Source: Paraburkholderia sediminicola
GTDB taxonomy: Bacteria > Pseudomonadota > Gammaproteobacteria > Burkholderiales > Burkholderiaceae
DNA length: 64,000 nt
Assembly: GCF_902859805.1 (NCBI RefSeq)
Contig: NZ_CADIKC010000008.1
Coordinates: forward strand, 124,001-188,000
Direction of reading: 5' to 3'
Shown piece by piece: positions 27,432 to 35,299 of this stretch. Positions within the stretch are counted from its first letter, which is position 1; every line of letters starts with the position of its first letter. Under the pieces are notes generated by a model, which was not told the DNA's origin, did no database searches, and was given only the letters and a program-made list of their open reading frames with translations. Position numbers and translations under genes: made by a program.

Positions 27432-27767
27432 GATTCCTCCTTGGGATAGGGACCATCGATAGCGAATCGAAGGACGTTGCATCGGCCATGCCAGCGGCCC
27501 TCTTCTCCTCGATCTGAAAATGGGAGCTTTGAGCCGATTAATGAACCGTGCCGCGGATGTCTCCGTACTTGATGTACTTTTGGTTATCGCACCGCCTGTC
27601 GCCGCGAATTCCCGGCGATGCGTTACTACTCCAGGGCTGTCATCCCGTGACGGCCACGCGTGCGCAAGCCGGCAGCGCTCACGCAGAGCCGCCTTGCAAC
27701 GCCTGATTCGGTTCAGTTCAATTCAGTGCGGCGCGCACCAGCAACGGGCGCACACCGGCCGCTTGCC
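27432..27767. other. Intergenic region upstream of the NCS1 permease gene
   Basis: About 335 bases between the permease start and the GntR gene stop. It should hold the permease promoter. I see no gene and no clear operator; GntR-regulator sites might be here but none stands out. Confidence 0.35.
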
Positions 27768-28508
27768 TCAGCCTGGCGCGGACTTGGGTCTAGCTGCTTC
27801 CTTCGACGCGCCGCCAAGGGCGCCAAACACTTCATGCAGATCGGCCGCGCCGCGTGCGGGGCGCTCCAGCATCTTCAACTCGACGCTTTGCAAATGGCGC
27901 GACATCAGTGCCGCCGCCTCTTTTGCATCGCCGGCGTCGAGCGCGGCGAGAATCGCTTCATGATCCTCGAACGAGCAAGGGCTGCGTCCGAGCGACTCGT
28001 ACAGTGCCGAAATCAGCGTGGAGCGCGCCACCAGTCCATTCAGGCAGTCGCACAGCACGGCGTTGCCGGTGAGCCCGGCCAACTCGGTATGAAACTCGCC
28101 CGACAGGCGAATCCACGCCGGAAAATCACGTGTTTCGAACGCTTTGCGTTCACGGCCGATCATGCTGCCGATGCTCTTCAAACGGCGCAGACCATGACCG
28201 CCGCAAATCTTTTCAACCACGGCCAGTTCGATGATCCGGCGCATCTCGAACACTTCATGCACTTCCTGCAGCGACGGGCTGGCAACAAACGCACCGCGAT
28301 TCGGTTCGAGGTCGACGAGATGGTCGGTGGCCAGTTGCGCGAGCGCCTGCCGGATCGGGCCGCGCTTCACGCCGAATACTTCGCATAACTGTGCTTCTGT
28401 CAGCTTGGCGCCAGGCGCTAACCGATGCTCGAGGATCGCGGCGCGGATGCGCTCGGCGATCGTTTCGGCTTTCGGACCATTCGCGGCGGCGGAGTCTGTG
28501 TCGGACAT
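27768..28508 (-). CDS. GntR-family regulator (FadR/FCD subfamily)
   Basis: Transcription regulator of 246 residues. The winged HTH is at residues 14-78 (TIAERIRAAILEHRLAPGAKLTEAQLCEVFGVKRGPIRQAL spans its helices) and the helical FCD effector domain covers about 85-215. FCD domains usually bind small carboxylates through a metal. A serine/proline-rich tail of 25 residues follows. It is the outermost gene of the allantoin block and probably represses the permease-racemase and puuE operons. The ligand, perhaps allantoin, allantoate or glyoxylate, is not readable from sequence. The start at 28508 has a weak ribosome site. Confidence 0.88.
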   Translation of the reverse strand: MSDTDSAAANGPKAETIAERIRAAILEHRLAPGAKLTEAQLCEVFGVKRGPIRQALAQLATDHLVDLEPNRGAFVASPSLQEVHEVFEMRRIIELAVVEKICGGHGLRRLKSIGSMIGRERKAFETRDFPAWIRLSGEFHTELAGLTGNAVLCDCLNGLVARSTLISALYESLGRSPCSFEDHEAILAALDAGDAKEAAALMSRHLQSVELKMLERPARGAADLHEVFGALGGASKEAARPKSAPG

Positions 28509-28823
28509 GATGTGCGTCTCGGTATGGTTGTCATCATAGGATGGACATAAAGATTGTCAACAATTTTTGTCTTGAATTTCGACAATCCAGACGCCCGGGC
28601 CATAGCGTGGCTTGGCAGACAGCCCGCACAGGCCTTACTCAGCTTCACTACCAGTTTAATTAATGTATGGGATGGTCGTCTATTGGAGACGGGTTTTGTC
28701 AACAAAGTGAGGGACATGCATGGGACCGTTCTGTCGGGTGTTGCGGTGAATACTCGACCGTTAGTTGCGTTGAAGGCTCAAAAATAAAGCGGACAAACGC
28801 CCGCTTCCCTACTCCACGCCGTT
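28509..28823. other. Intergenic region upstream of the GntR gene
   Basis: About 315 bases with no supported gene. It holds the GntR promoter, the inverted repeat at 28567-28585, and near 28787-28806 a weak hairpin (AAGCGG / CCGCTT) followed by T on the minus strand that may end the ldcA transcript. Confidence 0.4.
28567..28585. promoter_or_regulatory. Inverted repeat, candidate GntR operator
   Basis: TTGTC and GACAA arms separated by nine bases form a 19-base inverted repeat about 60 bases upstream of the GntR start codon; a further TTGTC lies at 28554-28558. Size and place suit autoregulation. Assignment to this regulator is inferred. Confidence 0.4.
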
Positions 28824-29750
28824 TCAGGCAAGGGTCGGATAGCCCGACAACGACAGTTTGAACCCATGCGCGTTGGCAACGAGGTGCGCGTCCGCGCCGA
28901 CCGGCAGCGTCAGCATGTTGGGAATATGGCCGAACTGCAGACCGGTAATGACCGGAATCCCGATCACCGAGCGCACCTGCTCGATCATTGCGTGCAGATC
29001 GTAGCCGTTGTCGTACTCGTACGGTTTGCCGCCGGAGAAATCGCCGAGTACAAGCGCCTGCTGCTGCGCGAGGATGCCCGAGAGGTGCAATTGATAAAGC
29101 ATCCGCTCGAGCCGGAACGGCTGCTCGTTGACGTCTTCGAGGAACAGAATGCCGCCCTGTACCGGCGGCATGTAAGGCGTGCCAATCAGCGATGTCACCA
29201 CCGCCAGATTGCCGCCCCACAACATGCCGGTTACATCGGTGCTCTGCGCTTGCGGCACATTGCTCGTCACCGTCATGGTCGGACGGGTTAGCGCGGACCA
29301 GAAGTGCTGCATGGTGAACTCGCTCAGATCTTCCGCGCCGAAGTCGCTCATCAGCATCGGGCCGCCGAAAGTTTTCACGCCGGCGCGTGCCAGCAAAGCA
29401 AGCTGCACCGCGGTGAAATCGCTATGCCCCACCAGCGCGACCGGTTGATCGGTCAACCGCCGTTGCAGCCCTTCGTAGTCGAGCCCGTGCAGGATGCGCA
29501 CTGCGCCGTAGCCGCCACGCACGGCCAGCACGATGTCGGGCAACGCACGCGAAGGGTCCGCCAGCCGGTTCAGATCGGCGGCACGCTCGCCGTCGGTGCC
29601 AGCGAAGCGCTGGTAACGGCGCTTCGTCGCCTCCACACCTTCGATCCGATGCCCCTGCGTATGCAAGCGATGCAATGCGCGATGCAACACCTCGGCATCA
29701 TGCGGATACCCTGACGGTGCGATCAATTCAATGATGCGATGGACGGTCAT
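28824..29750 (-). CDS. ldcA: LD-carboxypeptidase (S66 family)
   Basis: Muramoyltetrapeptide carboxypeptidase of 308 residues that removes the terminal D-alanine from murein tetrapeptides during cytoplasmic recycling. Catalytic triad of the S66 family is visible: nucleophile S110 in VGHSDFT, glutamate in FLEDVNEQPFR (about residue 207) and histidine in FGHIPNM (about residue 280). The N-terminal LIAPSG and AVRGGYGAVRIL are also typical. No signal peptide. I use the ATG at 29750. It follows tadA by 27 bases on the same strand, so both are probably cotranscribed. Confidence 0.92.
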   Translation of the reverse strand: MTVHRIIELIAPSGYPHDAEVLHRALHRLHTQGHRIEGVEATKRRYQRFAGTDGERAADLNRLADPSRALPDIVLAVRGGYGAVRILHGLDYEGLQRRLTDQPVALVGHSDFTAVQLALLARAGVKTFGGPMLMSDFGAEDLSEFTMQHFWSALTRPTMTVTSNVPQAQSTDVTGMLWGGNLAVVTSLIGTPYMPPVQGGILFLEDVNEQPFRLERMLYQLHLSGILAQQQALVLGDFSGGKPYEYDNGYDLHAMIEQVRSVIGIPVITGLQFGHIPNMLTLPVGADAHLVANAHGFKLSLSGYPTLA

Positions 29751-29777
29751 TGGCAAGACCTGTTGGACGTTGTTGTT

Positions 29778-30641
29778 TTAGAGTGACTCAGCCGGCCCCG
29801 GTTCGTTGCGTGCATCGGCGTGTGCATCGGTGTGCGCGTCGAGGCCTGCGTCGGGATCGGCTTCAGCGTGTGCTTCGCTGTGTGTTGTGGTGTGCGCTTC
29901 GGCGTGCAAACCGGGCTGCGCTTCGCTACTTGCAACGACGTGCGCCTCGCCCCGTGCCGCCGCGCGTGCTTCCCGGCTTGCGCGCCGCCGCTCGGCAAAG
30001 AACGATTTGAGCGCGGCGCCGCATTCGGTTTCGAGCACGCCGCCGATCACCGTGGTGTGGTGGTTCAACTGCGGATTCGCGAATGCGTCGACGACGCTGC
30101 CGCACGCTCCGGTTTTCGGATCACGCGCGCCGAACACAACGCGTGCGATACGCGCATGCATGATCGCACCGGCGCACATCAGGCAAGGTTCCAGCGTCAC
30201 ATAGAGCTCGCAGCCCGGCAGCCGATAGTTTTCGACAGCTTGCGCGGCGGCGCGCAAGGCGATCATCTCCGCATGCGCCGACGGGTCGTGCGCACCAATC
30301 GGATGGTTGAATCCTTTGGCGATGACTTCGTCCCCCCGCACGAGCACCGCGCCGACCGGCACTTCGCCCGCTGCGCGGGCCTCTTCGGCAGCAGCCTGGG
30401 CGAGCGCCATGAAGCGACGATCACGCTCCGACACGGGCGGTACGGGTGATTCGTCGGGTGTTGGGGTATCGATCAGCATCGCGGCGGTCGCGGTTGGCGT
30501 TGGATCACTCGCCGCCGGCACTGAAGTATCGGAATCAGCGGATCCGAACCGGTCAGCCGGCAGTGTTGCCGCCTCAGCCGATTCGCCTGATTCGACAGAC
30601 TCCGGACCCGCCGAGGCGGAGCGGGCAAGCGACTCGCTCAC
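29778..30641 (-). CDS. tadA: tRNA adenosine deaminase TadA with long extra tails
   Basis: Deaminates the wobble adenosine of arginine tRNA to inosine. The core (about residues 71-222) has the zinc site H123-A-E125 and P152-C153-L-M-C156, the proton-shuttling E125 and the family FFAERR end. It is 287 residues, against about 165 in E. coli. The N-terminal 70 residues are serine/proline/alanine-rich. The C-terminal about 60 residues are a low-complexity repeat of histidine, alanine, glutamate, aspartate and threonine. The GTG at 30641 overlaps the stop of the upstream DUF1992 gene (GTGA), which supports the long N-terminus. Confidence 0.92.
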   Translation of the reverse strand: MSESLARSASAGPESVESGESAEAATLPADRFGSADSDTSVPAASDPTPTATAAMLIDTPTPDESPVPPVSERDRRFMALAQAAAEEARAAGEVPVGAVLVRGDEVIAKGFNHPIGAHDPSAHAEMIALRAAAQAVENYRLPGCELYVTLEPCLMCAGAIMHARIARVVFGARDPKTGACGSVVDAFANPQLNHHTTVIGGVLETECGAALKSFFAERRRASREARAAARGEAHVVASSEAQPGLHAEAHTTTHSEAHAEADPDAGLDAHTDAHADARNEPGPAESL

Positions 30642-31039
30642 TGCGAACCTACATCGGCCATAGTGAGGTTGCCGACGCGCTCCGAGAGCCGCTCGGCAAT
30701 GCGGCGGCAGTACTCGCGCGGCAGGACCAGGGGACCGCCGCGCAGCGATTCAAGCGCCATATCGAGCGCCAGCATGCGCGCCTGGAGACGGCAGCGGGTG
30801 GTCTTGTCGCTCACGGCATTGAGCTCCGCCTGCAGGTCGCGCAAGGCGCGCAGCTGCTCGACAGCCGGCGGCACGAAGCCCGCATTCTTCAAAATCCGGT
30901 TGGCGACGCGCACTTCCTCCGGGACCAGTGCATCGTCCTCGAGAGGCAGTGGCGCGCCCGCGCCCGGCAAATCATCGAACTCACCGCGCGCAGCTGCGGC
31001 GGCAATACGCTGTTCGACTAACGCATCAAGCAATTTCAT
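30638..31039 (-). CDS. DUF1992 protein (DnaJ homologue subfamily C member 28-like)
   Basis: A 133-residue protein of the DUF1992 family, of unknown function. The family core is visible: LVEQRIAAAAARGEFDDLPGAGAPLPLEDD contains the conserved R-x-GEFD-x-LPG-x-G-x-PL motif, followed by VANRILKNAGFVPP. I start at the ATG at 31039, six residues before the core; a longer in-frame frame reaches further up but is arginine-rich. The stop overlaps tadA by four bases, so translation is coupled. Confidence 0.85.
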   Translation of the reverse strand: MKLLDALVEQRIAAAAARGEFDDLPGAGAPLPLEDDALVPEEVRVANRILKNAGFVPPAVEQLRALRDLQAELNAVSDKTTRCRLQARMLALDMALESLRGGPLVLPREYCRRIAERLSERVGNLTMADVGSQ

Positions 31040-31286
31040 CTGCAGTCCACTACGTTGCGGCCCAAGCATTCTATCAGGGAGCGCGCGACGGTTTTGACTG
31101 TCTGACCGACGAATCCCCCTGGTTTTCAGATTCTGCGTATTTGAGGGGCGCATGGCGTGAATTAGGGTGAAGGGTCGCCGACGCCGCTGCGTCGCACTCG
31201 CAAAACTTACGAATATCTTTCGATTCACGCCGCGAAAACGGCCACTCGGTCCTGCCTCTGCCCCGTTCATGGAGTCCACTTACGCT

Positions 31287-31532
31287 ATGCAATCCGGAAT
31301 CACCGAGCACCACTTCGACACAGCACTTCGAGCTTGCGCCGTATGCGGCGACCCGCGCCTGAACGCATTGACTGCGCGGCTTCGAAAGCGCGCTTTCAAA
31401 CGATATCTGCGCGCGACAATGACGACCATTGCCATGTCGGCCGCGCTATCAGGCTGCGGCGTGTTCTGCGGAGGCGCAGGTGGAAGCGGCGGCGGCTTTG
31501 CCGGCGGTTGCGCAACCGGCGTGAGGTTCTAG
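31287..31532 (+). CDS. Small glycine/cysteine-rich putative lipoprotein
   Basis: An 81-residue hypothetical protein. Its second half has a basic stretch (RLRKRAFKRYLRA), a short hydrophobic segment TTIAMSAA and the lipobox-like LSGC followed by GVFCGGAGGSGGGFAGGC, a glycine/cysteine-rich tail. This fits an exported lipoprotein, although the n-region would be unusually long with the ATG at 31287; a later ATG (just before TTIAMS) would give a very short protein with a normal signal. I believe it is real because the lipobox and tail are unlike a chance frame in this GC-rich DNA, but homologues were not checked. Confidence 0.5.
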   Translation: MQSGITEHHFDTALRACAVCGDPRLNALTARLRKRAFKRYLRATMTTIAMSAALSGCGVFCGGAGGSGGGFAGGCATGVRF

Positions 31533-31623
31533 ACCGGAGCAACGCCTGAGCGAGTCATCGAGAACGGGCGGCCCCTGCGCCGCAACGCATCCGCTTCCCG
31601 ATGGCGGAAGCAAGCCAGCATAT

Positions 31624-32223
31624 TCACCCGGCCGCCAATAACCAGCGCGCCAGAACGACATGCCGGGTACGGCCGAGCAGGCTGTGCACCAGCGCAAACT
31701 CTCGCACGTTCCAGCTGGCGGCTTCGACAGGACGTGTTGCGATCCAGGGCATCCCGTAAGCGAGTGTCACGTGCGGGACGTACGGCGTAGTCGGCGAGAC
31801 CGCACGATCCTCAAATCCAGCGTTCAGCAATGCCAGTCCGAGTGCATCGTGAAGCGCGTGGAGCCCAACGACGCCCTCGCCTCCACCCAACACCAGCGGC
31901 CCCGGCCGCGGCTTGAGCGCAAAACTGACCGCGCTGTCGAACTCGACGCTAAAGGGCTCCATGCTGATCGACGCGGCCGCGTTCATGGCGGCATCCACCC
32001 GCGCCTGCGGCAAGCCGCCCGCGAAATTCCCGAGGTGTAGCAACGTGACGTGCAGCCGGTTGGCCGCGAGCGGTTTGCTCTTCGAGCGCGCCTCTGAGCA
32101 AAACTGCTGCGCCAGCTTCGAGATTCCCGTTGCCGTGCGCGTATCTGGAAAGACGGCGAAGAACAGGCCGTCAGTCGGCACAGGTGGCGCCTCCAGCCCC
32201 GGCAGCCAGAGTTGCTCAGGCAT
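31624..32223 (-). CDS. 2'-5' RNA ligase / cyclic phosphodiesterase family (LigT-like)
   Basis: A 199-residue protein of the 2H phosphoesterase superfamily. The two HxT motifs are present: H58-V-T60 in RLHVTLLHLG and H151-V-T153 in PHVTLAYG. Family members hydrolyse 2',3'-cyclic phosphate RNA ends or join 2'-5' RNA ends in vitro. The 15-residue N-terminus (EQLWLPGLEAPP) is typical of the betaproteobacterial subgroup. The ATG at 32223 fits; the frame stays open a further 62 codons up to an SOS-type promoter at about 32400, so the message has a long leader or an earlier start. That promoter links it to DNA damage. Confidence 0.82.
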   Translation of the reverse strand: MPEQLWLPGLEAPPVPTDGLFFAVFPDTRTATGISKLAQQFCSEARSKSKPLAANRLHVTLLHLGNFAGGLPQARVDAAMNAAASISMEPFSVEFDSAVSFALKPRPGPLVLGGGEGVVGLHALHDALGLALLNAGFEDRAVSPTTPYVPHVTLAYGMPWIATRPVEAASWNVREFALVHSLLGRTRHVVLARWLLAAG

Positions 32224-32392
32224 GGCGCGCCTGAATGAGTGACGCAAACATTTCGACGAATCTCCTCGCATCGATGCGGGCTTGCCCACGCATCTGAAAA
32301 TTTTTACGACTCGATGGGACGAGACGAGGTTCAGCCCCGTTGCCCCCGCCCGCTCACGCCCAATGAACATGCACTCACTGACCGTCCACGCA

Positions 32393-32425
32393 CGATACTG
32401 TACATTCATACAGTATCGCTGACAA
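32393..32425 (-). promoter_or_regulatory. LexA (SOS) box overlapping a promoter
   Basis: A perfect inverted repeat with 9-base arms (CGATACTGT and ACAGTATCG) around eight bases, 32393-32418, contains CTGT-N8-ACAG, the LexA consensus of beta- and gammaproteobacteria. On the minus strand it overlaps a -35 TTGTCA (32420-32425) and a -10 TACAGT (32397-32402) with a 17-base spacer, so bound LexA would block the promoter. It reads toward the LigT-like gene at 32223. Confidence 0.85.
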
Positions 32426-32502
32426 CGTGGAATCGCTCAATCCGCAGGAAGTACTGGCCGACGCAGGGATATGCCCACGATTTTGAGCACGCCCGGCACA
32501 CG

Positions 32503-32530
32503 AAAAAAGGGCGCCGCAGCGCCCTTCTTT
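32503..32530 (-). terminator. Intrinsic terminator
   Basis: An 8-base stem AAGGGCGC / GCGCCCTT (32507-32514 and 32519-32526) with a CGCA loop has an A run on the plus-strand left side, which is a T run for leftward transcription. It ends the leftward OmpW transcript before the SOS promoter. Confidence 0.85.
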
Positions 32531-32652
32531 CGTGCCTTCAACTCATCTCCAACGCCGACTCAACCGGAAACGAACCCGGCGCAGGCAAAGCGCAGCTCTG
32601 CTCACTCGTCTCGAAGGCCGCACAGCGCAGCCGCAGCTAGAACATCCGTCCG

Positions 32653-33414
32653 CTAAAACCGGTATCCCAGTCCAAGAAAGACGATCACCGGATCCGCCGT
32701 GATCCGCGTCCTGTTGGACAACACCGTCTGACCGTTGGCCGCCACGGCATTAACCGTCGCATTTGTCTTGAGAGACAGATAGGTCACCGACCCCGTCGCA
32801 TACCAGTTCTTGCTGATGTTGTAAGACGCACCCGCGACGAACGCGGGATTCCACGACGGACTGAGCGATGCTGTCACCTGTCCGCCCGGCCCCGCAATCT
32901 GCTGCAACGCGCCGCCGAATGTCGAATTGAGATTGGTATGCGAGAACCAGGTGTAGTTCACGCCGACACCGACGAACGGGCGCAGCTTCGCCTGCGCGTC
33001 GAAGAAGAAATACTTCAGGAACAGAATGGGTGACCACGAACGGGTGGTAGCGAGCGGCTGCAGATTCCCCAGATCGAGCGATGGGCCGCCCGCGCCGAAT
33101 GGTGTGGCTTTACCCTGCGCAAAAAGCTGAAGCTTGGGTGGTATGCCCGCCGCCAGGTCAACGGCAATATTGTCCGTGACGAAATACGTGTTCGAGAGTT
33201 CCAGGGTGAACGTGTTATGTATCTGACCACCCGTGCCCGTTGACGTGAATGTGCCCAAAGCCGAACTGCTCTGCAACGAGGTTGCGGACGACGGAGCAAA
33301 GTCGAGCCAAACGCCACCCGCGCTGGTTATGAGACTGCCGGCGCTCTGCGCCATCGCGCTGCTGGTACATAGCGCGCCTGGTATTAACGCAAGGCATGCA
33401 AGTTTTTTAAACAT
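32653..33414 (-). CDS. OmpW family outer membrane protein, second copy
   Basis: A 253-residue outer membrane beta-barrel of the OmpW family. A signal peptide ends at AMAQ (residues 20-23). The C-terminal two thirds match OmpW: FLKYFFFDAQAKLRPFVGVGVNYTWF, the NPAFVAGASYNISKNWYATGSVTYLSLKT strands and a final VFLGLGYRF. The N-terminal strands and the GSG/TSTG-rich loop (about residues 45-65) differ from the copy at 4290, so pore specificity may differ. It is a single gene and lies just downstream of the acyl-CoA operon on the same strand, which suggests uptake of hydrophobic substrates. Confidence 0.88.
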   Translation of the reverse strand: MFKKLACLALIPGALCTSSAMAQSAGSLITSAGGVWLDFAPSSATSLQSSSALGTFTSTGTGGQIHNTFTLELSNTYFVTDNIAVDLAAGIPPKLQLFAQGKATPFGAGGPSLDLGNLQPLATTRSWSPILFLKYFFFDAQAKLRPFVGVGVNYTWFSHTNLNSTFGGALQQIAGPGGQVTASLSPSWNPAFVAGASYNISKNWYATGSVTYLSLKTNATVNAVAANGQTVLSNRTRITADPVIVFLGLGYRF

Positions 33415-33494
33415 ATCCCCTCCACTTTATTTCGTATTACATATCAATAGTTTTGCATCGACACCTGTTCCCGCAGCACCGCTTGTCTCGCCGC

Positions 33495-35285
33495 TCAGAA
33501 CTGCTCGATTGGAAGGCTCGACCCGCCCGATGCGCCGCTGCGGATCGCCTTCAGGAGCGCATTCGCTTTGGGCAAGATCTTGTCGGTGTAGAAGCGTGCA
33601 GTGGCGAGCTTGGTGCGATGAAAGTCCGGGTCCTCATTCGCTGCGTTTTTTCCCGACGCAATGAGCGCTGCGCGTCCCATCTGCCAGCCACCGCACACAT
33701 AGCCGGTGAGCATCAGGTAGTCGACGGAACTGGCAAGCGCGGCATCGGGCTGTGTCGCCAGGGCCTGCAGCATCCAGGCGGTGGCGTCTTCAAGCGCCTG
33801 CACGCCGTCCGCGAGCGCCGCGCCCACGGACGCCACTAGCGTATCCGTGCTGCGCGTGAGTTCCAGCGCGGCCTCACGTATCTCCGCAATCAGGTCGGCC
33901 ATCCCCGCGCCTTTGTCTGAAGCGAGCTTGCGACCGGCAAGGTCCGCCGCCTGAATGCCTGTGGTGCCCTCGTAGATCGGCGCAATCCGTGCGTCACGCA
34001 GGAACTGGCATGCGCCCGTCTCTTCGATGTAACCCATCCCGCCGTGCACCTGCACGCCCGTCGACGCGATCTCGACGCCCAGCTCCGTGCACCATGCCTT
34101 CAACACGGGAATCAGAAGATCGACACGCACCTGGCGACGTGCGCGTTCACCGGCGTCCGGATCACGGTGCGCGCGGTCCATGTCCGCGGCCATCACATAC
34201 GCGAAGGCACGCATGGCTTCGATCTGGGATTTCATCGTCATCAACATGCGCCGCACATCCGGGTGATGGATGATCGCCACGGCGCCTCCCGATTTGCTGG
34301 ACGCGAGCCGTCCCTGGACACGTTCCTTCGCGTATTCGCGTGCCTGCTGATAAGCACGCTCCGCGATCGCGAGTCCCTGGATACCCACCTTCTGGCGCGC
34401 CTCGTTCATCATCGTGAACATATGCGCGAGGCCTTTGTTCTCCTGCCCCACCAGATAGCCGATCGCCTCGCCCTGATCGCCGAAGCTCATCACGCAGGTC
34501 GGACTCGCGTGAATGCCGAGTTTGTGTTCGAGAGACACGCAGTGCACGTCGTTGCGCGAGCCCGGCGACCCATCGGCATTGAGGAGGAATTTCGGCACGA
34601 GGAACAGCGAGATGCCGCGCACGCCTTCCGGCGCGTCGGGCGTGCGCGCCAGCACGAGGTGAATCACGTTATCCGTCATGTCGTGATCGCCCCACGTGAT
34701 GAAAATCTTCTGGCCGGAGATGCGATAGTGATCCCCGTCAGGTACGGCCTTGGTGCGCACGGCGGCGAGGTCCGAACCGGCTTGCGGCTCGGTCAGGTTC
34801 ATCGTGCCGGTCCACTCGCCGCTGACCATCTTCGGCAGATAGCGTGCTTTCAACTCATCAGAACCGTGTTGCCGCAACGCCTCGGTGGCGCCGGCGGTCA
34901 ACAGCGGACACAGCGCGAACGCCATGTTGGACGAGTTCCACATTTCCACGGTCGCCGCCTGCAGAAGTTCGGGCAGGCCCTGGCCACCGAACTCCGGGTC
35001 GCCGCTCAGGCCGCTCCAACCTCCCGCGACGAACTGCCCGTAGGCAGCCGGGAAACCGTCGGCGGCCACCACGCCATCAGGCGTCAGCCGCGCGCCCTGT
35101 TCGTCGCCTGGCTTGTTGAGCGGCGCAAGCACTTCGGTCGCGAGCCTTGCGGCCTCTTCGAGTACCGCCTCGGCGAGTTCCGGAGTCGCCTCCTCGTAGC
35201 CCGGCAGCGAAGACAACTCGCCGAGCTCCGCCAGTTCCGTCATCACGAAACGCATGTCGCGCAGCGGCGCAATATAAGTGCTCAT
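33495..35285 (-). CDS. Acyl-CoA dehydrogenase, long (DmdC-like) form
   Basis: FAD flavoenzyme of 596 residues that introduces a trans-2 double bond into an acyl-CoA. It belongs to the long subgroup with an extra C-terminal domain (related to 3-methylmercaptopropionyl-CoA dehydrogenase DmdC). Seen: N-terminal MSTYIAPLRDMRFV, MNLTEPQAGSDLAAVRTKA, GQKIFITWGDHD, and the catalytic glutamate in PIYEGTTGIQAADL. I chose the second of two adjacent ATGs (35285), six bases after AGGAG. It follows etfA by 14 bases, so its electrons probably go to that flavoprotein. Substrate is not readable. Confidence 0.9.
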   Translation of the reverse strand: MSTYIAPLRDMRFVMTELAELGELSSLPGYEEATPELAEAVLEEAARLATEVLAPLNKPGDEQGARLTPDGVVAADGFPAAYGQFVAGGWSGLSGDPEFGGQGLPELLQAATVEMWNSSNMAFALCPLLTAGATEALRQHGSDELKARYLPKMVSGEWTGTMNLTEPQAGSDLAAVRTKAVPDGDHYRISGQKIFITWGDHDMTDNVIHLVLARTPDAPEGVRGISLFLVPKFLLNADGSPGSRNDVHCVSLEHKLGIHASPTCVMSFGDQGEAIGYLVGQENKGLAHMFTMMNEARQKVGIQGLAIAERAYQQAREYAKERVQGRLASSKSGGAVAIIHHPDVRRMLMTMKSQIEAMRAFAYVMAADMDRAHRDPDAGERARRQVRVDLLIPVLKAWCTELGVEIASTGVQVHGGMGYIEETGACQFLRDARIAPIYEGTTGIQAADLAGRKLASDKGAGMADLIAEIREAALELTRSTDTLVASVGAALADGVQALEDATAWMLQALATQPDAALASSVDYLMLTGYVCGGWQMGRAALIASGKNAANEDPDFHRTKLATARFYTDKILPKANALLKAIRSGASGGSSLPIEQF

Positions 35286-35299
35286 CATGTGCTCCTGCA

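Larger units (their letters stand above)
32224..32652. other. Intergenic region LigT-like gene / OmpW gene
   Basis: About 430 bases holding the SOS promoter at 32393-32425 and the terminator at 32503-32530. Apart from the open upstream extension of the LigT-like frame, no gene is supported. Confidence 0.6.

Noticed and set aside
25890..27449. Plus-strand frame of 519 codons opposite the NCS1 permease gene
   Set aside because: Shadow of the permease; histidine/arginine-rich, no start context and no domain.
32417..32480. A short SOS-induced peptide gene on the plus strand next to the LexA box
   Set aside because: The only short frame (about 19 codons from a GTG) has no ribosome site, and the promoter elements point the other way.
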